From Saccharopolyspora sp. NFXS83 (lineage in GTDB: Bacteria; Actinomycetota; Actinomycetes; Mycobacteriales; Pseudonocardiaceae): DNA of 64,000 bases. The stretch's first letter is position 1. The number at the start of each line of letters is the position of its first letter. Where the stretch lies: positions 241,833-305,832 of the forward strand of contig NZ_JAPFGB010000002.1 in NCBI RefSeq assembly GCF_026241095.1, read 5' to 3'. Made by a program: the position numbers and the translations under genes. The notes under the pieces are model-generated. The model was not told the DNA's origin, did not search any database, and saw nothing but the letters and a program-made list of their open reading frames with translations. This document shows, piece after piece, positions 50,576 through 59,547 of the stretch.

Positions 50576-51174
50576 CCACGGTGGTGCTCGCCGACGACGA
50601 GGCGCTGCTGCGCAAGGCGCTCGCCGCTCTGCTCCCCCTGGAAGGCGAGATCACCGTGCTCGCCGAAGCCGAGGACGGCGCGGCAGCGGTCGCGGCCACC
50701 CTGCGGCACGAGCCGGACGTGCTCGTGATCGACCTGGAGATGCCGCGGGTCGACGGCCTCGGCGCCGTCGCCGAGATCCGCCGAGAGCGGCCGGGGCAGG
50801 TGATCCTCATGCTCACCCGGCACGCGCGGCCCGGCGTGCTGCGCCGGGCGTTGCAGCTCGGAGTCCAGGGCTTCGTCAGCAAATCCGCGGAACCCGCGCA
50901 CATCACGTCGGTGATCAGAACGCTGCACGCGGGCAAGCGCTGGATCGACCCGGACGTCTCCGCGCTCGCGGTCGTGGACGACTGCCCGCTCACCGAACGC
51001 GAACTCGACGTCCTGCGCGCGACCCGCGACGGCTTCTCGGCCTCCGAGATCGCCGGTCGGCTGCACCTCGCGGAAGGCACCGTCCGCAACTACCTGTCGA
51101 GCGCCATGCAGAAGACCCAGACCCGCACCCGCCACGAAGCCGCCCGCTACGCCCGCGAGCACGACTGGCTGTGA
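50572..51174 (+). CDS. NarL/FixJ-family response regulator
   Basis: 200-residue regulator. Receiver domain: D8-D9, phosphoacceptor D54 (VLVIDLEMPRVDG), Thr in MLTRHARPG and Lys in FVSKSAEP. LuxR-type DNA-binding domain: LTERELDVLRATRDGFSASE, then IAGRLHLAEGTVRNYLSSAM. ATG overlaps the kinase stop by 4 nt, a cognate DesK/DesR-like pair. Targets may include the adjacent P450 or peptidase; not demonstrable here. Confidence 0.9.
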   Translation: MTTVVLADDEALLRKALAALLPLEGEITVLAEAEDGAAAVAATLRHEPDVLVIDLEMPRVDGLGAVAEIRRERPGQVILMLTRHARPGVLRRALQLGVQGFVSKSAEPAHITSVIRTLHAGKRWIDPDVSALAVVDDCPLTERELDVLRATRDGFSASEIAGRLHLAEGTVRNYLSSAMQKTQTRTRHEAARYAREHDWL

Positions 51175-51220
51175 GGGCTCTCGCGGGAGCGGTTGCGCGG
51201 CGGGGCGGGTGGCGCAACCT

Positions 51221-51367
51221 CAGCGTTCTCCTCGCTGCGGGATCATTTTCCCAGAGTGGCTCCAGCACGGGGACATCGCTGTGTTCGGGGGAAGAACGCC
51301 GAGAACTCGCGGCGGTGCCGGTCGCGAGGGCGGTCACTGCGCAGCGGCTTCACCGCTGACAAGACGA
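51221..51367. repeat. Composite dispersed repeat, copy C
   Basis: The left part (GCGTTCTCCTCGCTGCGG at 51223-51240, and GAAGAACGCCGAGAAC at 51291-51306) matches the inverted repeat at 17270-17360. The right part (51332-51367) is the reverse complement of the palindromic element at 45618-45653, with core AGCGG-CTTCA-CCGCT (51343-51357). It occupies the gap between convergent response regulator and P450 genes, where it could also terminate transcription. Confidence 0.6.
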
Positions 51368-51417
51368 CGATCACAAGATCTTACCGCGAGCATGCCCGAT
51401 CTCCCCGCCGCTGGAGT

Positions 51418-52638
51418 TCAACGTCCTAAGTGGACGGGGAGTTCGCGGTGGCCGTTGGAGATGAACGACGGGACTGGGCGCAGTTCCGCCGCCGGGACCG
51501 CCAGTGCCAGGTCCGGGTAGCGGGCGAACAAGGCCGGTAGTGCGAGCGCCGATTCCAAGCGGGCCAGCGACGAACCGAGGCAGAAGTGCGTGCCGTGCCC
51601 GAAGGTCAGGTGCTCCTTGTCGGCGCGGGTGATGTCGAAGCGGTCGACGTCCTGGTCCGGTCGCGGGCACCGGTTGGCGCTCCCGAAAGCAGCCAGGATC
51701 GGTTCGCCCGCGCGGATCGTCACGTCGCCGACGGTGATGTCCTCGACGGCGTAGCGCAGCGGCATCACCGAGATCGGCGGCTGCCAGCGCAGCGCTTCCT
51801 CGATCACGTCGTCCCAGCAGCACTCCCCGGACCGCACCTGCGCGAGCTGGCCGGGGTGGGTGAGCAGGGCGGTGATCGCGTGGTCGAGGTGGTTGGCGGT
51901 CGTCTCGTGCCCGGCTCCGAGCAGCAGGAGCAGCGTGTGGATCAGCTCTTCCTCGGAGAGCCGGGAGTGGTTCTCGTCGCGGTTGGTGAGCAGCGCGCTG
52001 GTGAGGTCGTCGCCGGGGTCGCGGCGCCTCGCGGCGATGAGGTCCAGGAACAGGTTCCGACCGGCGTCGAAGGCGGCGGCGGCAGCACCGGGTTCGGCCG
52101 TGGTGGACACGAGGACGTCGGTGATGCGCCGCAGCTCCGCGCGAGGACCGCCCTCTGGGAACCCCATCAGCTGGCAGATCACCTCGATGGGCAGCGGGTA
52201 GCAGAACCGCGCGCGGAGATCGACCACGTCCGCACCGTCCTCGGCGATCTCGTCGAGGAGTTCCTCGACGAGCCGCTCGATCCACGGGCGCAGGGCCTCG
52301 ACGCGGCGAGCGGTGAAGACCTTCGACACCAGCGAACGCAACCGCCGGTGGTCCGGACCGTAGGCGTTGAGCATGTCCTGCCGGGCGACCCAGGCCATCA
52401 GCGGCCAATCCGCGGAGACCTCACCGTCGATCCAGGCAGGCCAGTGCCGGTTCGGGTCCTTCGACACCCTCGGGTCGGTCAACAACCGCCGCAACGCGGC
52501 CGGATCGGACACGGACCAAGCGACGACCTCTCCCGGTAGCAGCACCGGCGTGACCGGGCCCCGTTCTCGCACGCGCGCGGCCTCGGCGTGGACGTCGGTC
52601 GCGTCCGGATCGAGGACGTACGGCTCGGGCGTCTGCAT
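51418..52638 (-). CDS. Cytochrome P450
   Basis: 406-residue soluble bacterial P450. I-helix oxygen-binding motif LLGAGHETTANH, K-helix ExxR in EEALRWQPP, and the heme-binding loop FGHGTHFCLGSSLAR with the thiolate Cys. The N-terminal VSKDPNRHWPAW and MLNAYGPDHRRLRSLVSKVF are typical of CYP107-like families that act on secondary metabolites or xenobiotics. No ferredoxin gene is adjacent. ATG 52638. Followed at its 3' side by the composite repeat. The 254-bp upstream gap (52639-52892) shows no gene. Confidence 0.9.
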   Translation of the reverse strand: MQTPEPYVLDPDATDVHAEAARVRERGPVTPVLLPGEVVAWSVSDPAALRRLLTDPRVSKDPNRHWPAWIDGEVSADWPLMAWVARQDMLNAYGPDHRRLRSLVSKVFTARRVEALRPWIERLVEELLDEIAEDGADVVDLRARFCYPLPIEVICQLMGFPEGGPRAELRRITDVLVSTTAEPGAAAAAFDAGRNLFLDLIAARRRDPGDDLTSALLTNRDENHSRLSEEELIHTLLLLLGAGHETTANHLDHAITALLTHPGQLAQVRSGECCWDDVIEEALRWQPPISVMPLRYAVEDITVGDVTIRAGEPILAAFGSANRCPRPDQDVDRFDITRADKEHLTFGHGTHFCLGSSLARLESALALPALFARYPDLALAVPAAELRPVPSFISNGHRELPVHLGR

Positions 52639-52892
52639 CGGCGGGCCCCTCTCGTCACGGCGGTGATCGGCGGTGCTCCCCACTGTCTTGCGGTTCGCAC
52701 CCGGCCGTCAGCCGCCGAACAGGTCGGCTCGACGCGTCACGCGGACGGCGGGCCTCGCTGGGGGCGCGGCCTCCGCACCGGCGGACCGGGCGTCGAGGGC
52801 GAGCGCTTCGGGACACGGACAACCTCGCGCCGTGCGATTTCGGCTGATGTGCACGTGTTGCTCGGCGCGCCGGTTCGCTCGCCCGGGTGTGG

Positions 52893-53888
52893 TCAGCCGT
52901 GCCGGACGCCTTCGACGGCGCCGGGAGCGAGGGTCGAGGTGGTCACCGGGGCGTCGCCGAGCGCGTCGCCGACGGATGCGAGCAGTTCCGGGGAGAGCTC
53001 GATACCCGAGGCCGCGACGTTCGCCCGGACCTGCTCCGGGCGGGACGCGCCGACGATGGCGGCGGCCACCTCGCCGCGGCGCAGCACCCACGCCAAGGCC
53101 AACGTCGTGAGGTCCAGTCCGGACCGTTCGGCGACGGGCGCCAAGCGTTCGACGGCGGCCAGCGCCACGGGTTCGTCGAAGATCGCCGTCATCGCCCGCG
53201 AGGCCTGCGCATCGGCGCGGCGGCTGCCCTCTGGCGGCGGCGCGCCAGGACGGTACTTGCCGGTGAGCATGCCCTGCGCCAGCGGGGACCAAACGATCTG
53301 CGAGATGTCGTTCTCGGCGCACAGGCCGAAGATCTCGGCTTCCGGTGCCTGCCACAGCATCGAGTACTGCGGCTGAGAGGAGACGAACAGCTCCGGACCG
53401 GCTATGTCGATCGCCGCCCGGATCTGCTCCGGCGTCCACTCGCTGAAACCGAGGTAACGGGCCTTGCCCTGTTCGACGACGCGCTGCAGCGCCGTGATCG
53501 TCTCCTCGATCGGGACTTCCGGGTCGAACCGGTGGGCCTGGTAGAGGTCCACGTGGTCGGTGCGCAGGCGGGTCAGCGAGGCGTCGATCTGTTGGGCGAT
53601 CTTGGCCGCGGACAAGCCCCGCGCGGTCTCCGGCATGGCGCCCCACACCTTGGTGGCCAGCACGTAGGAGTTCCTCTGGTGGCGCGAGAGGATCTCGCCC
53701 CAGGCCAGTTCCGCGGCGCCGTGACCGTAGATGTTGGCGGTGTCGAACAGCGTGATCCCCGTGTCGAGCGCGCCTTCGGTGACTGCGCGGTTCTCCTCGA
53801 GATCGGTGCTGTCGTCGAAGAACATCCAGGAACCGAGGGCGATCTCCGAGACCTCTAGATCCGACGAACCGAGCTTGCGGTACCGCAT
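52893..53888 (-). CDS. Aldo/keto reductase
   Basis: 331-residue AKR with a TIM barrel and NADPH use. Catalytic tetrad: Asp in LFDTANIYGHG, Tyr in the same stretch, Lys in VLATKVWGAM and His in DLYQAHRFDPE. SPLAQGMLTGKYRPG is characteristic of the potassium-channel-beta/YghZ-like branch. It reduces aldehydes or ketones; substrate unknown. ATG 53888. The 514-bp upstream region to 54402 holds palindromic copy D and no supportable gene. Confidence 0.85.
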   Translation of the reverse strand: MRYRKLGSSDLEVSEIALGSWMFFDDSTDLEENRAVTEGALDTGITLFDTANIYGHGAAELAWGEILSRHQRNSYVLATKVWGAMPETARGLSAAKIAQQIDASLTRLRTDHVDLYQAHRFDPEVPIEETITALQRVVEQGKARYLGFSEWTPEQIRAAIDIAGPELFVSSQPQYSMLWQAPEAEIFGLCAENDISQIVWSPLAQGMLTGKYRPGAPPPEGSRRADAQASRAMTAIFDEPVALAAVERLAPVAERSGLDLTTLALAWVLRRGEVAAAIVGASRPEQVRANVAASGIELSPELLASVGDALGDAPVTTSTLAPGAVEGVRHG

Positions 53889-54254
53889 GTCCGTGTTCCT
53901 CTCCGGTGGCGATCGAACGGTTCGCGCTCCCCTGTCGGGAGATGAGGTCAGCGGTCCGGTTCGGCCGGGTTTCAGCGGGCCTTCGGCGGTCACCGACCGC
54001 GCCTGCTGCTCGCTGAGCGCACCGTTCCGGTCCAGGCCGTCGGGTCGGGTGTGCGCGACGAGCACGATAGCCGCCAAACACGTCGCGGCGCGGAGTCCGC
54101 GCAGACGTGGCCACCGGGCGTGCGCTTCGTGCGGCACCGCGCCGTCCACCGGGCCAGGCCGCGGTGAGCACGAGGAAGACCCCTCCGGACGCGCGGAGCG
54201 AAAGCGCCGTCTTCGTGCGGGGAGGCCGTCCCGCCGAGGGCGACCGGCAGAGGT

Positions 54255-54290
54255 GGTCGCTGCTCAACGGCTTCACCGCTGACGAGAAGC
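54255..54290. repeat. Dispersed palindromic repeat, copy D
   Basis: GCTGCTCAACGGCTTCACCG with CTGACGAGAAGCAG following is the same element as 51332-51367, on the same strand, with core CGG-CTTCA-CCG and a one-base change that weakens the stem. It lies in the 514-bp gap 53889-54402 between two minus-strand genes. Confidence 0.5.
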
Positions 54291-54402
54291 AGTGCGGCTG
54301 GCGGGCGCGGGGTCCGCATCCGGAGGACGTCCGGTCGGTTGCTGGTTCGCGCCCGGTGGTGGGGGGCACCGGGCGCGCGTCAGTTGCCGGTGTGCTTCTG
54401 GA

Positions 54403-54915
54403 TCACTCGGCCGCGGGCCAGGAGGGGACTGCTGCCTCGAGGGCTCGCTGGGACAGGGCGCAGGGGTCCGCGGTGGCTCCGCTGGGGATCTTGGCCTTGG
54501 CCGAGACGGACTGCTCGGCGTTGGCGGCCACGACCAGTTCGCACTTGCCGTCGGCCTTCGGGTCGCCGGAGTTGGCGCGGACCGCCGGGTGCCCGCCGAC
54601 GGTCAGCTCGCCGAAGTCGGAGTACTTCGTGGACTCGTCGCGGAAGTCCTGCACGGAGCGCTCCGGCTCCACGCCGATCGCGAGCTCCACACCTCCGCCC
54701 GCGGACTTCCAGGTGCAGCCGTCGGCGGTCTCCTCGCCCTCCTCGTGGAAGCCCAGCTCGTGGATCGTCTGGGAAGGCACCAGGTCGCACGGGGACTCGT
54801 TGCTCGGGTCCTTCGGGGACGCCACCTGCTCGCCCTGGCCGCAACCGGCCAGCGATACCGCGGCGGCGACGGCGAGACCGACCAACCCGAGCCGAACCGC
54901 TCCGAAGCGGGTCAT
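54403..54915 (-). CDS. DUF3558-like lipoprotein
   Basis: 170-residue exported lipoprotein. Signal peptide with hydrophobic core GLVGLAVAAAVSLAGC and lipobox LAGC, so the mature protein is anchored at the outer face of the membrane. The body has paired Cys (SPCDLVPSQTIHELGF, DGCTWKSA, GKCELVVAANA and DPCALSQRALE) as in the DUF3558 family common in Pseudonocardiaceae and mycobacteria. Function of the family is unknown. ATG 54915 has GAGAAGG 5 nt upstream; ATG 54939 is an alternative. Confidence 0.75.
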   Translation of the reverse strand: MTRFGAVRLGLVGLAVAAAVSLAGCGQGEQVASPKDPSNESPCDLVPSQTIHELGFHEEGEETADGCTWKSAGGGVELAIGVEPERSVQDFRDESTKYSDFGELTVGGHPAVRANSGDPKADGKCELVVAANAEQSVSAKAKIPSGATADPCALSQRALEAAVPSWPAAE

Positions 54916-55361
54916 CGCAACCTTCTCGTTCACACTCATCACGCCTGCCGTTGATCCGGTCCGGATCGGGACGATCCGGAGAACTCGCGCCCTCCCCGTT
55001 GGACGCGCTGCATGATGCCCCGCCCGAGCGGGCACCGGAAGTGGCAGCAACGTCGATTCAGCCGTCCTGCGCAGGCGCTCCCGGACCGAACCGGTGCACG
55101 CGCTGCACCGGACGGCCCAGGGCTGGGGCCGCCGGACCCGCCGGGAAGCCGCCTCCGTGGCGAGAACCCGCCGACTTCTCCGGCCCACGACGACCGGCCG
55201 CCTCGGCGGGAGGGTTTGTGCACCCGTCCGCACCGGGCACCCGAAGTGACGAGGTCAGTTCGAGGCGACCGCCCGCTGAGGCCAGGCGCTCGCGCAACAG
55301 GCCCTGCCGTCGGCCCGCCCGGCGATCAACAGGGATCCACGAGAAGCGAAAGAGATTCGCC
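54916..55361. other. Divergent gap, no gene recognised
   Basis: 446 bp between the DUF3558-like lipoprotein and the DUF4190-like membrane protein. It is proline/arginine-rich in every frame, with no codon pattern or ribosome site supporting a gene. It should hold two promoters, which I could not place. Confidence 0.3.
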
Positions 55362-55886
55362 ATGACGCATTCGCGCAGCTCCCACGGATCAGACCGCTCG
55401 CGCAAGTCCGAGCACCGGCCCGACGAGGCCGAGACGAACGAGAGGACCTCCTGGACCACCGGCTCCCCCGGCGGCGCCTCCGCCGCCGGGGCGGGCACCG
55501 GCGCCACCTCCGTCGGCGGCGCACCTGCCGGGGACGAGTCCACCAGCGGCACGACCACGTCCGCGGAGCCGGCCAAGACCAGTCCCGTGGCCGTGTTCGG
55601 TCTCGTGTTCGGGCTGCTGGCCCTGTTCTGCGTCCTGATCGGCGTGCTCGCGCCGCTGGCGATCGTGTTCGGGATCGTCGGCATCGTGCTCGGCATCATG
55701 GGCCGCAAGCAGGGTTCCCAGCCGCGGCGAACCGGCAAGGGCGTCGCCACCGCCGGGCTGACCATGGCCATCATCGCGCTGGTCCTCGGCATCCTCGCGG
55801 GCATCGCCATCGTCATGGGCTTGACGAACCCCGACATCATCGGCCCGATCCAGGAGCAGGTGACCAACGTGATGCCCCCCGGCTGA
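55362..55886 (+). CDS. DUF4190-like small membrane protein
   Basis: 174 residues. A hydrophilic, Ser/Thr/Gly-rich, low-complexity cytoplasmic part (residues 1-75, GGASAAGAGTGATSVGGAPA) precedes two hydrophobic hairpin segments, VFGLVFGLLALFCVLIGVLA and LTMAIIALVLGILAGIAIVM. Between them lies GIMGRKQGSQPRRTGKGVAT, the pattern of DUF4190 proteins, whose role is unknown. ATG 55362 with AGAGA upstream. Convergent with the flavin monooxygenase 34 bp on. Confidence 0.65.
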   Translation: MTHSRSSHGSDRSRKSEHRPDEAETNERTSWTTGSPGGASAAGAGTGATSVGGAPAGDESTSGTTTSAEPAKTSPVAVFGLVFGLLALFCVLIGVLAPLAIVFGIVGIVLGIMGRKQGSQPRRTGKGVATAGLTMAIIALVLGILAGIAIVMGLTNPDIIGPIQEQVTNVMPPG

Positions 55887-55920
55887 CGGCCGAGCCGAGC
55901 CCTGACTCCTCCGGACGGCC

Positions 55921-57108
55921 CTAGGCCCCTTCGCGGAGGTCGAGGAACACCCAGGTGGAGTCGGGGGCCAAGCCGCTGAGCGACTTGCCGCAGTTCTGCA
56001 GGACCACCGGTCCCGAGGTGACGTGCTGGGTACCGGCGTGCAGGTCGCGGAAGAACCGCTGCAGCGCTCCCCGGCGCAACGCCGCCGTGGCAGCCCACTT
56101 GTAGACGGTCTGGCCGACGGCTTGCGCCGACCAGGTGGCGTTGTTCAGCGCCAGCCGGGTCAGGGTCTCCTGCTCGGCGGTGAGGAGCTCACCGCGGCGC
56201 AGGGCTGCCTCGTTGTCCGCCCAGACCTCCCGGGACCAGGCGCGGGCCGACCGCAACTTGCTCTCCGCCTCGGCGTACTCGGCGTAGAACTGGCCGGTGT
56301 CCACCGAGGCACGGGGCCTGCCGCTCTTCTCGGCGGCCAGCGCCTTCATCTCGTCGAGCATGCGGCGGCCCACGCCGAGCGCCCAGCCGGTGTGGAAGAG
56401 GGAGGACATGTTCACCAGGCCCACCCGGTAGAGGGCGCCTCCGTGGGGGTTGTCCGTGGTGGCCGCCTCGTAGACGTGGGAGTCGGGCACGAAGACGTCC
56501 GCGCAGCGGTAGTCGATGCTGCTGGTCGCGCGCAGCCCCATCACGTCCCAGTCGTCGATCTGCTCGACCTGCTCCTTGGGCAGGGTGCAGACGAGCGCCG
56601 CGCCGGTCTGCTCGCACAGCACGGCCGTGTGGACGTGGCTGGCGATCGGCAGGCCCGAAGCGAAGTGCCAGCGGCCGGTGATGCGGTAGCCCCCGTCGAC
56701 CTTCACCGCGGCGCCGGGTTTGGTCCCCTGGCCCGCGATCAACGCGTGGTCGCCGTTGCGGACGTCGGGGAACAGGTCCCGCGCCGCCTCCGCGCCGACG
56801 TACGCGGCGGTCGTGCCGGTCACCATCTGCAGGGCCATCACCGACCAGCTCGCGGCGGAGTCGGCGTGCGCGAGGCGGGCGACGGTGTCGATGATCTGGT
56901 GCGGCGCGAACTCGTAGCCGCCCAGCTCGCGGGGGATGCAGACCCGGAAGACCCCTGTGTGGCGCAGTGCCTCGACGATCACGTCGGTGAGGCGGCCCAG
57001 TTCCTCGGACCGCTCGGCGCTCTCGTCCAGCAGCGGGGCGATGTCGTCCAGCCGCCGCATGAGGGGTTCGTACTCGTCGCTGACGTTGATCCCGGCTTCG
57101 GCTGCCAT
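55921..57108 (-). CDS. Acyl-CoA-dehydrogenase-fold flavin monooxygenase (HsaA/HpaB-type)
   Basis: 395-residue protein with acyl-CoA dehydrogenase topology. N-terminal helices include VFRVCIPRELGGYEFAPHQI, a middle beta region ITGRWHFASGLPIASHVHTA and MGLRATSSIDYRCADVFVPD, and a C-terminal helical bundle ALQRFFRDLHAGTQHVTSGP. The SG and W/R contacts fit group D two-component monooxygenases and related hydroxylases rather than true CoA dehydrogenases, since the catalytic Glu is not evident. It would need reduced flavin from a separate reductase; none is adjacent. Next upstream gene is a self-sufficient P450. Confidence 0.7.
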   Translation of the reverse strand: MAAEAGINVSDEYEPLMRRLDDIAPLLDESAERSEELGRLTDVIVEALRHTGVFRVCIPRELGGYEFAPHQIIDTVARLAHADSAASWSVMALQMVTGTTAAYVGAEAARDLFPDVRNGDHALIAGQGTKPGAAVKVDGGYRITGRWHFASGLPIASHVHTAVLCEQTGAALVCTLPKEQVEQIDDWDVMGLRATSSIDYRCADVFVPDSHVYEAATTDNPHGGALYRVGLVNMSSLFHTGWALGVGRRMLDEMKALAAEKSGRPRASVDTGQFYAEYAEAESKLRSARAWSREVWADNEAALRRGELLTAEQETLTRLALNNATWSAQAVGQTVYKWAATAALRRGALQRFFRDLHAGTQHVTSGPVVLQNCGKSLSGLAPDSTWVFLDLREGA

Positions 57109-57273
57109 GCTCGTCCTCCCGGAGGGGGCCTGGTCGATCCGTTGCGCCTCGGATCAGCCTAGGAGGCGGGAGCGCGGCGCGCAGGCAAAACGGCGGGTTC
57201 GCTCCGCATTCCCGGATGCGGCGAAGCCGATTCGATCAGTCCACAAAGGACCTGACGACGTGTGCCCGCCCGC

Positions 57274-59547
57274 TCACAGGCCGAGTCTCAGCGTGGTTCC
57301 GCGGGCGCGGGAGCAGCAGGTCAGCATGCTGCGACCGGCGGCGCGCTCGGCCTTGGTCAGCACCCCGTCGCGGTGGTCGATCGCGCCGTCGAGCACCGCG
57401 ACCTCGCAAGAGCCGCACAGGCCTTCCTCGCAGTCGCTGGGGACGTCGACGCCGGCCGCGCGCAGCGCGGACAGCAGCGTCCCGTCGGCCGGGACGGCGA
57501 CGGTACCGCCGGAGTCGGCGAGCTCGGCGTCGAACGCGTGCTCGCGGGCGGGATCGAGGAGCGCCTGCGCCGCGCCGAAGTGCTCGACGTGCAGGGAATC
57601 CTCCGGCCAGTGCCGCATCGCCTCGTCCAGCGCGTCGAGCAGCACCCGCGGTCCGCACGCGTAGACCTGCCTGCCCGGGACGGGTTCGGCGAGCAGCGCT
57701 GCGACGTCGAGCCGGGCGCCGCGCGCGTGCACGGTCAGCGCGTCGCCGTGCTCCCGGCGGAGCCGGTCGAGGAACGCCATCGTCGAGTCGTCGCGCCCGC
57801 AGTAGTGGATCTCGTAGTCGGCACCCGCCGCGCGGGCGTGGTCGGCCATCGCGATGATCGGAGTGATGCCGATGCCACCGGCGACGAACACGTAGCCGCC
57901 GGTGTCCGGGGCGAGCCGGAAGTGGTTGCGCGGCCCCCGGATCCGCACCACCTGCCCGGCTTCGAGCCGGTCGTGCACGAACCGCGAGCCGCCCCTGCTC
58001 TCCGGTTCGCGCAGCACCGCGATCCGGTACCGGTCCGGGTCGGCGGGGTCGCCGCACAGCGAGTACTGCCGCGACAGCTCGCCCAGCTCCACGTCGATGT
58101 GCGCGCCGGGAGTCCACCGCGGCAGGCCGGAACCGGCCAGCGCCACCGACACGACCCCTTCGGCGACCGGCTCGACGGCTTCGACCACCACCGCTCGCGC
58201 GAGGGCTCGGCGGACCGGTTCCCCGATGCGCACCGGGTGCTCGCGGCCCAGCAAGCCCGGCTCGCGGCGTTCCGGGTTGGCCGCCGGATCCCAGCGCACC
58301 CACAGGTGCTCCGGCCCGCGGAAGGAAGTGTTGGGCAGGTACGTCAGCTTCCGGCCGGGCACCCGTTCCATGTGCGGGAGCCTGCTGGTGAGCTCTTCCA
58401 GGAACACCTGCAGTTCCATCCGGGCGAGGTTCTTGCCGAGGCACTGGTGGCTGCCGTAGCCGAAGGTGAGGTGGTCCGCAGCGTTGTCGCGCCGGATGTC
58501 GAACCCGTCCGGGTCATCGAAGTGCCGCTCGTCGTGGTTGGCCGAGGAGTTGACGATGAGCAGCTTCGCGCCGCGCGGGATCCGCACTCCCCCGATCTCC
58601 GCGTCGGCGGTCGCGAGGCGGCGCCAGGCGGCGACGGATCCGTTGTGCCGCAGGCATTCCTCGACGGCGTTGGAGATGAGCGACGGGTCGGCGCACAGCT
58701 CGTCCCACGCGGAACGGTTCTCCAGCAACGACTTCACCGCGTTGGCCGCGGCGTTGGCCGTCGTCTCGTGCGCGGCGACGATGCCGGCCATCATCATCGA
58801 GTGCAGGTAGGAATCCGTGATGATCTCGGGCATCTCGCGCTGCAACCGGATGCTGCACGGCATCCAGCCCGGCCCGGACGGGTCCGCGCGCAGCTTCGCC
58901 ACGACCTCGCCCGCGAACCGCCAGAAGTGGCCGACCGCGTCCGCGACCGCCACCTGCTGCTCCGGTGATGGACGTCCCCACGTGTTGACGGTGTGGGCGA
59001 TCGAGTACTTCCGCAGCGTCGGCATGTCCTCCTCCGGCACGCCCAGGAAGTGCAGCGCGACGGTGAGGGTGACCTCCCAGAACATCTCGTCGACCAGGTC
59101 CGCCTCGCCCGCGTCGACGAAGCGGTCGACGTAGTCGCGGGCGAGCCCGCGCACCATCGGTTCGTGCTCCGCGAGCGCCTCGGGCGCGAAGGAGCCCATC
59201 AGCGCCCTGCGCCGCGGCTGGTGGGCGGGCTCGTCCTCGTTGACCAGCGTGCGATCCATGGCGTAGCCGTGCTCGGCGAGCTTGCGGGTGGCCGCCGCCG
59301 AGACCGGGGTGATCTTCTCCAGCGCGATCGACGGCGAGAACAGGACGTTGTCCCGGAACACCGCCTGGACGTCGGCGTAGCGGGTGACCACCCAATAGCC
59401 GATCTCCGGGCTGTAGAAGACCGGTTCCTCGTCGCGCGACCAGCGCAGCGAGGCCGGCGGATCGGCCTGGTACCGCTCGCCGAACGGGTCGAACGCCGCC
59501 GCACCGGCCGAGATCGAGTGGGCAACGGGGCACGATCCTGCGCTCAT
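57274..59547 (-). CDS. Self-sufficient cytochrome P450-reductase-ferredoxin fusion (CYP116B-like)
   Basis: 757-residue natural fusion. Residues 1-about 430: P450 with I-helix GIVAAHETTANA, ExxR in EECLRHN, and heme loop FGYGSHQCLGKNLAR. Residues about 450-660: phthalate-dioxygenase-reductase-type module with flavin-binding RQYSLCGD and nucleotide-binding VAGGIGITPIIAM. Residues about 670-757: plant-type [2Fe-2S] ferredoxin with DCEEGLCGSCEV and the fourth ligand in MLTCCSRA. NAD(P)H electrons thus reach the heme within one chain. Enzymes of this class hydroxylate or dealkylate small aromatics, alkanes and herbicides. ATG 59547 has GGAGG 6 nt upstream. Confidence 0.92.
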   Translation of the reverse strand: MSAGSCPVAHSISAGAAAFDPFGERYQADPPASLRWSRDEEPVFYSPEIGYWVVTRYADVQAVFRDNVLFSPSIALEKITPVSAAATRKLAEHGYAMDRTLVNEDEPAHQPRRRALMGSFAPEALAEHEPMVRGLARDYVDRFVDAGEADLVDEMFWEVTLTVALHFLGVPEEDMPTLRKYSIAHTVNTWGRPSPEQQVAVADAVGHFWRFAGEVVAKLRADPSGPGWMPCSIRLQREMPEIITDSYLHSMMMAGIVAAHETTANAAANAVKSLLENRSAWDELCADPSLISNAVEECLRHNGSVAAWRRLATADAEIGGVRIPRGAKLLIVNSSANHDERHFDDPDGFDIRRDNAADHLTFGYGSHQCLGKNLARMELQVFLEELTSRLPHMERVPGRKLTYLPNTSFRGPEHLWVRWDPAANPERREPGLLGREHPVRIGEPVRRALARAVVVEAVEPVAEGVVSVALAGSGLPRWTPGAHIDVELGELSRQYSLCGDPADPDRYRIAVLREPESRGGSRFVHDRLEAGQVVRIRGPRNHFRLAPDTGGYVFVAGGIGITPIIAMADHARAAGADYEIHYCGRDDSTMAFLDRLRREHGDALTVHARGARLDVAALLAEPVPGRQVYACGPRVLLDALDEAMRHWPEDSLHVEHFGAAQALLDPAREHAFDAELADSGGTVAVPADGTLLSALRAAGVDVPSDCEEGLCGSCEVAVLDGAIDHRDGVLTKAERAAGRSMLTCCSRARGTTLRLGL

